Part shown: positions 51,401-62,657 of the stretch, in pieces
Position numbering within the stretch: position 1 is the first letter of the stretch
Layout of the letters: every line of letters begins with the position of its first letter
Source of the DNA: Zeus faber
Lineage: Eukaryota; Chordata; Actinopteri; Zeiformes; Zeidae
Assembly (NCBI GenBank): GCA_960531495.1
Contig: OY482847.1
Span: 26,386,598 to 26,450,597, forward strand
Reading direction: 5' to 3'
DNA length: 64,000 bases
Position numbers and translations under genes: made by a program
Notes under the pieces: generated by a model
Seen by the model: only the letters and a program-made list of their open reading frames with translations
Told to the model about the DNA's origin: nothing
The model's database searches: none

Positions 51401-54400
51401 AAAAAATGAAATACAAAAGAGGAGTAAGAGAAAGGGTGCGAGCATCGTAACTTGAGGCCAGTACATTAAAGACAGACTGGCATCACCAATAAAGAAAAAA
51501 GGGGAGTAAGGTCCAAAAGGCCCTTTGTTAAGAAATTTCTGCTGTTGTTGCTCTCAGTGAAGAATCTCTGAAAACCAAAAGGTTTTTACAGTCACCTAAT
51601 TGGTCCTAACTGTGCCGCGTAGGATTTTTCAGAAACGTCGCCTGATACTCCACACAAAGGGGCTTGGGCTGAGAAAGAGAAGGACTTGGGACAAAAGAAA
51701 AAACCCAATTCATATTCAAACAATTGCCCGTCGATTTCAGGTTTCCTCCCTTAACGCTGCATGAAGCGTTTACGCAGAACGCACTGCTGCTGAGAGCTCC
51801 TGTTTCAATGGCATGTTAGGGATCATCTACAGTTTCCAAAGTAAAATAACTATTTGACTTATGAACTTTTAACCAACAGCCAAATTACAAATGTTTAAAT
51901 AGGAAAGGCTTCATGTTACACTGACTACACAGACTATACATCCATCAATCAGCAACGACATTAAAACCACTGACAGGTGAAGTAAATGACATTGATAATT
52001 TTGTTCCAATGGCTCCTGTGAAGGAGTGAGATATATTAGGCAGCAAGTGAACAGTCATTTCTTGAAGTTGATGTGTAGGAAGCAGGAAATGTGGGCAAGA
52101 GTAAGGATCTGAGCGACTTTGACAAGGGCCAAATTGTGATGGCTAGACGACTGGGTCAGAGCATCTCCAAAACGGCAGGTCTTGTGGGGTGTTCCTGGTA
52201 TGCAGTGGATAGTACCTGCCAAGAGTGGTCCTAGGAAGAACAACCAGGAACTGGCGACGGGGTGATGGGGCCCAAGGCTCATTGATGCGCGTGGGGAGCG
52301 AAGTCTAGCCCGTCAGGTCCGATCCCACAGAAGAGCTTCTGTAGCACAAATTGCTGAAAAGGTGAATGCTGCTATGATAGAAAGGTGTCAGAACACACAG
52401 TGCATCACAGCTTGCTGACACCTGTCCAACACCTACAATGGGCATGTGAGCGTCAGAACTGGACCATAGAGCAATGGAAGAATGTGGCCTGGTCTGATGA
52501 ATCACGTTTTCTTCTACATCATGTGGATGGCCGGGGTAAGGGTCCGATCCGATCGAGCATCTGTGGGATGTGCTGGAACAACAAGCCCGATCCATGGAGG
52601 TCCCACCTCACAACTTACAGGACTTAAAGGATCTGCTGCTAACGTCTTGGTGCCAGATACCACAGGACACCTCCAGAGGTCTTGTGGAGTCCATGCCTCC
52701 ACGGGTCTGAGCTGTTTTGGCAGCACGAGGAGGAGCTACACAATATTAATGGTTATTAGTGGTGGTTTTAATGTTGTGGCTGATCTGTGTATATCTGAGG
52801 GGTTCCCAAACTGGGGTGCAAGGCCCCCTGTGGATCCGCTATGAATTGCAGGTGGTTTGGAGCAAAATTATTATTATTTCAAGTTTTTATGTTGATTATT
52901 CCTATATATTTGTGTTTTTTTATTAACTGCAATTGTTTTCCATGTTTTAATATAAAATGGCATGTTAACAGGCTTCTTTGCAAGTTTGCAACAATGCAAA
53001 GGAATAGAATGAGGGTGGCTAGTTTATGGTGAAAATGCCATCAAATACATTTGAATTATGGTGTGTTTCTTTTCATAATAATAAATCATAGGATGGCCAT
53101 AACTCAATGCACTCGCAAACAATTATTTTAATTCTTTGATAGAGCGTTAAATGTTGATTGGACCCCCGAAAGCAATTTGCACAAAATTCTACAATTATAA
53201 TGAATGCAGCTTAAAATTTGAAATAATTTATTTTAATTTGGTCAGTTTTTATTTCAATGGTTAAAATTTTTATTTGATTGTATTAACGTTGACAAATCGA
53301 ATTTAACCGCATCTTATTCAGTCAATAAGTCACTGTCTATGAAGAAGAAGCCATATGAAGAAGAGAAGGCAGAAGAAGAAGACTCACAGATAAAGCAGAT
53401 AAAGCAGATAAAGCATGTAAAGCATTCCGTGGCCGTAGAGGCCCACTTATCATGACTTTCGTCATTGTTCACAAAATGAATCGCTTTGATCTTCAAAACA
53501 CCAGGTTGCAGGATTTCCAATGTCAGCCGAATCACACAGTCTCCATCAGCGCGGTTGAAAGGTCACAGCTGCAGTTCCATACACACCATTTCCTCTCTCC
53601 AGTCCGTCGTCCTCTGCTCCTCCACCCACTCCCTCTGCTGCTATCTTTGAACCAGGCCCTCGCCGAAGCGTCTTCCCACCCGATTCCCCCAGAATACCCG
53701 CACTAAAACAGTAAACAATGTGGAGGACAGTGGGACGTGGGACTTCCTGTGTTTTGAGGTTAACTTCCTCAGAAATTCCCTTTACAACGTATGTTTCTTA
53801 AAGTAAATAGGGGGAGGTGGTTATGTCACAACGGAATAATCTGTGAATCGGAGGTGTTTTTACATTTGCCTTCGAAAACAACCTTGACTAGAATGGCTAG
53901 AGGGTTACGCATTATTTTATTGTTTATTTTTAGGTTCAATATTATTGTTTGTTTATTCAGTTTTAGGTTAATTTTATTTTCTGTTGTCAATTGGTTTATT
54001 GTATATTACTATGTTTCAATTTTGAGTTACTTTTGAGGTTTATAGCACATTGCCATTTTTTCTTGTTTATTTATTTATGTTTATTTTGTTGTTAATTTTT
54101 TAGGTTTACTGGTTATCGTCCAGTTTTACTTCTTTCTTGTATTGCTTGTTTTTATATGTTTTAGGTTAATTGTCTATTGCCATTTTTCTTACTTATATTT
54201 CTTACTTAATTTGGGGTTTATTGCATACTGCTGTTTCTCCCTTTTTGTTATTCTATTACATTGTTATTATTGCCTACTGTTTTTGATGAGAGCTGCTTTA
54301 ACACTAATTTCACTCCGGGTATGAATAAAGTATCTATCCATCTGTCCTAGGCAATGTCAATTACAAAACCATGAGGCGGGTTTTGGTGGTAGCAATCAGT

Positions 54401-54654
54401 TGAACAGAAAGTAAAGACCATCTTGAAATTACAGAAAGAATAACCGACACGTTTTAGCCAAAAGGACACAGTGTAAAGGTCTTGTAACGTTGTATAAGTA
54501 CAACCTTTTCCTATTAGATAGTTACAGCCCAAATCAGCGTGTTAACCTTGCTTAGAGGGTCTACCTTTACAACCGATCTGGTGATGTATGTGTCGATGTA
54601 TGTGTGTGTGTGTGTGTGTGTGTGTTTGTGTGTGTGTGTTTGCGTGTGCGAGCA

Positions 54655-54698
<44 letters not shown>

Positions 54699-57600
54699 TG
54701 TGTGTGTGTGCGTGCGTGTGTGCATGCATGCGTGCGTGCGTGCGTGTATGTGTGTCCAGCATAAGGTAAATAGCAGCTCGTCCTCCCAGAACTCCCTGGC
54801 TGTCTGTCAGCAGGTTAGATGTACTCTCCTGCTGGGGTTTTCTCCCCCGACCGCCTTGTTAGTATTCTGATAAGATCCCTAATCCTTTCAACACTCCTGG
54901 AGGAGTGGAGTGGACATCAACAGGAAGGGAAGTATCTGGGGAGCGATGGCAAAAGTCAGAAATAGAAATGCGATGGAGGACAGAGACTCCCGAAAGACGA
55001 GAAAGAACGACTCATAACGCTTAGTGATGCTTAGTCTTTTCCCTTGATCCAGTTTTGGATTTAGTTTGACTTTGCTTCCAACTCTAAATCAAACAAAGGG
55101 GAAAGTCAATAACTGGATAATGATTTCAATATACTACAGTCTAGATCATTCACCATCTTGTCAGCAGTGCTTCCGACCGCAGGACTGTGGGAATCTGGTC
55201 GACATCTGAAGTAACCTTCAGCTTGGGAACATGGAACTATGCCCACTTGACCTTTATCCATCTGGCTCTTGTTCTTTTGCTCTGTATTATTTTTCCTCTT
55301 TTGAGTCACCCAAAGAAAACAATGTGCATAGGCTGGATGCACATAGAGGAAAATATGCCTTTAAAGCGCGAGGGAGGGACCCCGTATATCTCTTTTCAAG
55401 GTTCAAGGTTCAAGAGGTTTATCCGTCACATACATATACACATACTTTCATACATATATGCAGTGAAATGTAATGCACACAATATGTCCTAGGAAAATTT
55501 CTTTCTACTAGACCAACTAACTGATTCCTAAAACGTAATACAGTAAGTTGAATACTTATAGAATAAAATAAAAATATATAGAATAAAAAAAAATACAATA
55601 AAATAAAATAAAATGGAATAGATAAAGGGAATATGCTTATGTATATGGAATAGGCAATTATGCATATACAGGTATGTGCATTAAAGTGGCATATGAATAA
55701 AGTGAGGTAGCGTTTGTGAGATATAAAGCACAGTATATAACAGTACAGCGCAGCAATACGGCATCACCGAACAACCCTGAACAGTGACACAGTATGCAGT
55801 ACAGTATGCTACATATAGTACAGTAGGTAGTGGAGCCTATGTGTGTGTCTCAGTGAGGAACCCTAGTGAGGTCAGCGTTGACAGTTCTTATGGCTTGCGG
55901 GAAAAAACTCAGTCTCAGTCTCTCTGTTCTCGCTGTGTGACTGCGGAGGCGCTTGCCTGACCACAGCAGCTGGAATAGTTCGTTGTTGGGGTGATGAGAA
56001 TCCTTCATGATCCTGCGGGCTCTGCTACTACACCTCCTGGTGTATAAGTCCTGCAGGGGGGGGAGGGTAGTTCCAGTGGTACGTTCAGCTGAACGCACTA
56101 CCCTCTGCAGGGCCCGCCTGTCCTGAGCAGTACAGTTCCCAAACCAGGCAGTGATTTTGCCTGTCAGGATGCTCTCCACCGCTCCACAGTAGAAGGACTT
56201 GAGGATCCTCACCGAGACCTGGAATTTCCTCGGCTGCCTGAGGTGGTAAAGACGCTGCCTCGGCCCAGAGTGTCTGTTTGTACAGTCCATATTAAGTCCT
56301 CTGTGATGTGGACTCCCAGGTACTTGAAGCTGCTCACCCTGTCAACAGAAGTCCCATTAATCAACAAGGGCGTGTGCGTCCTCGATTGTGATCCTCGCCT
56401 AAAGTCCACAATCAGCTCCTTAGTTTTGCTGACGTTCAGGTGGAGGCTGTTGTCCTGGCACAAGAGTGACAGGTCAGCCACCTCCTCGCAGTAGGCCTTC
56501 TCGTCGCAGTCGGTGATAGGGCCCACAATGGTGTCGTCAGCAAATTTGATGATGGTTTTGGAGCTGGACCTTGCCACACAGTCATGTGTGTACAGGGAGT
56601 ACAGTAGGGGGCTGAGGACGTTGGCAAGATGATGCTTGGCAGAGGTGGACGGTAAGGTTGCGTCCTCATTCTGACCCGAATGCCGCCTCGTTTACCTCGG
56701 TGCTTCCTCCGTGGGCCCGCTCGTGGAGCAGTGGCTCCATTTTTGTTGTTGTTGTTGAGCGTCTTCCCGCGTAGGATATCCGCCGGCCACTCTGCTTCCA
56801 CGGATAAAAAGTCCCAAAGTTGTTTGTTTCGGGAAGTTTTTATATCCATGAGTGCATCGTGGTCGTAAGAGGTAACTGCCGATGCTTTTTTGACGTACAT
56901 TATGATAAAAACGGAAAAAAAAAACTAAAATGTGCAGAAGTTGACCGGAGCATTGGCCACCGCAAGGGGCGGCGCCACTATTGCCACTGTGATAGTGGCG
57001 CAGTGGCGATAGCAGTAGCGATAGTAGTTTGGTTTTACTTTTTATTTATGAACATTTTTCACATTATAAGAACCGTAAGCAAAAAGCAAATAAGAAAACA
57101 AAAAAGACAAGAGAATTGAACGAGTGTGAGGTCATGGGTTGATCAGTAACCCAAGGCAGATTTGCCTAATTCAAATTTAAGTATTGTACGTGGTACATAC
57201 AGTAATTATGAAATATCTGTCTCAAATAAATACACCATTTTTCTTTTCTTTTTTCTTCCAATTGTTTTTGGAGTCATATCGAGTGGCTAATCTGTTCTAG
57301 AAGATGTAGATGTTTAACAAATTGTCAAAGAGGCTTGCAGTGGGAGAGTTTTTCTGAAGCCAGTATTTTGAAATGGCCTTTTTACTTGCTGCCAGCAAGC
57401 TATTTAGGAGGTTGGTATCAGCTTTACTTATCCCATCAGAGATATGTCGAAGATAGAGGAATGTGGATGTTGTACTGATTCTAAAACCCTGGGTTTTTGA
57501 GATGATGGTTGCTACTTTCTTTTAGTCGGAAGCACCAACCATGATTTCTCTCCATTCCCTCCAGCAGCGTCGCAGAGTGCCAATTTGTAGACTTCTGTTT

Positions 57601-60145
57601 GGGAGTGATAAAAAATGGAATCATGTTTTTCCAACAGAACAGAACAGTCTTTCGAGGTCTGGGATGTGGTGGAGGATGACTGTGTTTCCCGGGCATTCAG
57701 CAACATGTCTTCAGTTATTTCAATGTCCTCTTCTTTTTCCCATTGTTGTTTCATATAGTCTGTAGTGTCCTCATTCAGTGACATCATGCCATGGTGTAAC
57801 TTGCTAATAATACCTTCATTGTTTCCTGAGTTATAAGTATCAATAAATATATGGATAACAATTGTTGGCTCTCTTGTATTAGACCTTGGATTAAAACTTA
57901 AGCTCCCATGTTTTAACAATCTTGCACATGGAAGTAATACCAGAATAGATCCATGGTCTGTATCTCTGGTCTTGGGACACTGCCGTAAAGTCAGGGTTAT
58001 ATGCCGGCCATCTAAGCAGTTTAACCCCTCTTAGGAGTTTAAAACGTTTAACCAACTGTGGTGTGGAGATGATGTGGTTTGAGCAGCCACACCTGTCTTG
58101 GGTCTAGGTAATTGGGACCAGGATCAAGGGTGGCTGTATGCCTGTTGCTCGTTAGATTAATCAACATGCAACAGGTAAAACCCAAATCCAAACACACACA
58201 TACATATAGGGGGAAGCCCTTGTCGTGACATGTTGCCCATCTGCTCATGGCTTCTTCCACTTTGCCCACTCGGTGCAATAAAATTGGTGTTTTCAACCCC
58301 AACCCTCAACTGCTATACAATTTCCACCCATACTTTCAATGACAAATTCACCCATTGACTCAGCATCTGTAGTATTTCCTTCTTCTTGCCACCACAGCCA
58401 AGCAATGACTGTATTGGTGTGTCTATTAAAGATAACTCCATATTCTTCCATTTGTACGGTGGCCCTGAGAGCTCAACGCATTTCAACTCAAGAAAACACG
58501 TGCAAATTACGAAAAAAAACACAAACGCACTAACAGAAAACACAACCGCAAAACCACATTAGGGAAGTGAGCCACACGATTACGGAGGTAAGCCGCATCG
58601 GATGCACTGATTTATCTGCAATAAAATATATTAAACAAAATTATTTAGCTCTTTATTTATTTAGAAATATGACTGATGTTGCACAGCATCCAAAAGCGAC
58701 TTGCCTTCTTTGTCCTTTGTCAGATATAGGTGTTTACAGTCCCGGGTGAGATAACACATCTACACTACACATGTACTGCGGAAGGATGAAAGAATTACCC
58801 ACAAGGCCTTCCTCCCCTGTGTTACTGCTCATACTATTCTTTTGTTGAGAGGAGAAAAACAACCTGAGGGCTATGGCCGAATTTTCGTAAGGCGCATTAT
58901 GGACTCCCTACCTAAACAAAATTTTTGAGCTGCTCGAAGCAGACAAAGACAAGAACAAATAAAGGTTCCTGAAAGTGCGCTGTCATACACGTGGTGTCCT
59001 TGTTCCATGTGCACAGCCCAAGTTTCAGACTTTGAACAGACCTTCCTGTTAACGATATCATTTACTCCATTTGGAGTTTCAGGGGGATTCGAAAAGCCAC
59101 GTTAAAAAAGGCTTTGTAGGTGATAAAAAGGGAGTCTGACTAGACTGACTGTTCCCTTTCAAATTCTGACAAAAACATGAACATAAGGCACAGACCAAGG
59201 CTGTGTTGAGCGAAGGCCTCCAAGGGGACCTATTATGCTCCTTTTTGCACAAGTTAATATTAGTCTCTTAGGGTTTCTCTTCACGTTTTTGAAGTTTGTT
59301 GCTGAAAATACCACTCTTTTAGGTTAAGGCAAATGGTAGGGAGACACCGCGGTTACAAAAAAGAATCAAAAAAAAATATTTACTCCACTTCGTCAGAGGT
59401 AGCTTTTCAAACACAAAACCTGATTGGAGCATGATTACTCCAGCTGTCACCGGCAAAAACGGCCGATAATAGCTGATTATCCAGATAGCGGAAAATTGCC
59501 ACATCTGGGGGAGCCTGAAATGACTTTTGGGGGTTAATGTGTAGGGAGAGTTATTTTCTGGAAGCGTACATGATCTTACACTGGGAGAGGATATCAAGGG
59601 AATGAGCATAGACATATGTTGTGCTATTTGTTTAGGTTGCCGTCTCCTAATACTTTAAAATGCTGTTTTATACCTGCTCTGCACACCACACACAACAACA
59701 CACACACACACACACTTTCATGCACATACCCATACAGTCCATAAGTTACTGTACTACTCGTTTTATACATTTTTTATTGTGAAACTTTTAAATATTATCC
59801 AATAAATACATTAAAACGTGTTAACTACATACATGTTTAAAAAAATTAAAATAAAAATTCCCATCACCACCCCTAGTCAATCACAATGACTTATGAAGAA
59901 GAAGAAGAAGAAGAAGAAGAAGAAGAAGACGACGAAGTCATGATCTCATGTGTAAAGTAAAAAAAAAAAAACATAGAGCAAAAGAGTCTTAAAGGAGCTG
60001 TGGAGTTGGGCACAGCAGCGAAGAAGACGATGATTATTTCGCCCTGGAGGGCTTCATCAGTGCTAGTGAGGAGCATTACATGGATGGCAAAGATCCATAT
60101 GAAGATTTGTGAGTATAGTCATCACTTGTGACTATGTGTGTGTGT

Positions 60146-60197
<52 letters not shown>

Positions 60198-62209
60198 AGG
60201 ATACAATCAAAAAAAAGCTTTATTTTCTTCTGCCTTTAGGTCAGATGATGAAGCATCCGGTCATGGCCGTGAGGCACCAAGTCCAGCACCACCACCTGGC
60301 CGTAGCCAGGGACACAGGTTGCCGTACCACCTGCTACAGTCACAAATGTTTCAACCATTGTTACGGACCAAATTTGGATTGACTAGTATGAATCACTACT
60401 ATGAAGTCATATGTAAATGGTCACACAGTGACCATTTACATATGCTGATATAGAGTGGCTCATAGCGGCGATAAAATGTCACATACTGTACATGGTTGGG
60501 CCATACAATTCAAACTGCCATTTGAATGTGTGCTAGTAAAACATATAACGATAAAGACAATACGATGACCATAATAATAAAGGGCTATACAAGTCAAGCT
60601 GACCACTTGGGGTTAGGTGTGTGGCCACCATTTTTATCTGTATTTGTTGCAATGAAAAAGTTATTTCTATGTTGTAAACGGGTGTTCTGGCCCAGAGTCA
60701 GGGAATGAGCGAGCGGAGGCAGGTGCAGTCAGAACAGTGCTGGTTGCCGTGTATTTATTACAGTTTTAAACAAAAATGTGGCCCGTGGGCCAAAGGGAAA
60801 AACATATGCTTGCTGGCAAATAGGGGGAGAGTCCGGAGTGTCTGCACGTATGCACGGTGCAGCCATATCGTGTCCGGTCTGCTGCGCTTAGCGCCCGTGT
60901 TGACGGGTCTGATCGCGTGTCTTGAAAACACGCACCTTCCTCACTGCGGGGAAAAATAAAGGAATCAAATTGATGATTTGATTTGAGTCCTAGCCTTTCA
61001 CTAGTGGATTTCATTTAGATAAAATTTCCCTGGGGTCTGACAGGTCCTCACAGCAAAAAATGATTAATCATTTTCAATCATTAAAAAAACAAGAGTAGAA
61101 CCAAAAATACTCATACAATGGCCACCAGCAGTGCCGTTGTCCTATGAAAAGATATTAAACTTTAATTTATAAAATAAAATCATTAATTGCATCACGACAT
61201 TTTGTCTTTGTTCTCTTTTGGATTTTTCAGATTTACTCTTTTGACCAGATAGTGTGTGTGCACGCTGCACAAAAGTGTCAGATCGCCTGTATTTCTATTA
61301 ATTATCATATTTCTTTCTTTAAATGAAAGTGACACACATGCAAGACATCTCAATTTTTCCAGACATTGAGGGCCCCCTAAATCATCGCTTCCTCGGCCCA
61401 GGCCTTTAGGATTCTACAACCTGCACAGAAGGATACTTCATTTGTCTTTTGCCATTCGTGGTTTAAGTATTATATACTGTAGCATCTCACAAAACAGTAA
61501 ATTCAGATGAATTTCATTCATCCTACCCAGTTGGAATTCCCAGCAGTTCTGCCCTACTTGGCAGCAGACCAGGGAGATTACGAGGGGAAATGGGAGGGAA
61601 AAAGGGCAACTCATAAAACAAAAGTCATGAGCTACAACGCCAACAGGGGGCCCTCAGTGAAGGTTGTGGTATGCGACGCAGAAAATACAGAGTATTGTGA
61701 GTTTCCATCCTACAGTACGATGAAAATACTTTTTTTCTGGGTAAAAAGAACAATCTGGCAACTGTGATAAATCCAGTCCTTCATTCTAGAGAAATGTGAA
61801 TGGTTGTGGATTCAGAACTCCCAAAACAAGCTGCATATAGTATGATTCATAGCTGAAATACTCAACTCAATTAATACCAAGTCTTTGATTGGAAGATTAT
61901 TCTATTGCCGATCGATTGCCTATGTGTGAATAGTTTTGTTTGACAGTATGATGCAAAATCATTTACTTCTACTCACAACTTTCCGATTTTAAATGAACAA
62001 CAACAAAAAGACCAACACCTACAGATCTACTATATGTGACCTATGTGTTTGGAGTGGTGCATTTCTCCAGTGAAGTGTCTTGGTGGAGGTGAGGAGTCTA
62101 ACTGGAGCAGTGGAGCTGCAGAGCATCCAGCTCCAGCTCCCCCAGAGAGGAAGGTTGGAGATGAAGCGAAGGACAGCAGGCTGCCAGAGCCTCCAGGTCC
62201 CTGAGGGAG

Positions 62210-62283
<74 letters not shown>

Positions 62284-62286
62284 ACA

Positions 62287-62334
<48 letters not shown>

Positions 62335-62468
62335 TGCACAAAACATGCACACACGCACTCCCTATCCTCATACAGACACACTTCCATGCATATGCACACC
62401 TTTATGCACACACACACACCTTAATTTACACATACACACATTCAATTCCATGCACACACACGCACACG

Positions 62469-62516
<48 letters not shown>

Positions 62517-62626
62517 GACACTCTTTCTCTCTTACACACATACTGTTTCTCACCAACCCCAACCCCCTGCACACACACGATTGCCTTTCTCCCACAGACG
62601 AACAGACAGACAGACAGATACACAGA

Positions 62627-62657
<31 letters not shown>

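Larger units (their letters stand above)
58051..62210. other. adamts7 intron, mostly unrecognised
   Basis: Except for the GAA and GT repeats and the two-exon frame at 59,993, I see no gene. The GC-richer patch 62,085-62,210 is bounded by splice-like signals (GAG/GTACAC on plus, CCTCCCTCAG on minus) but matches nothing I know. Confidence 0.4.

Noticed and set aside
53314-53535. Minus-strand frame [20 protein letters not shown]...
   Set aside because: Part of it is a translation of AGATAAAGC and GAA repeats; the remainder has no recognisable homology or splice support.
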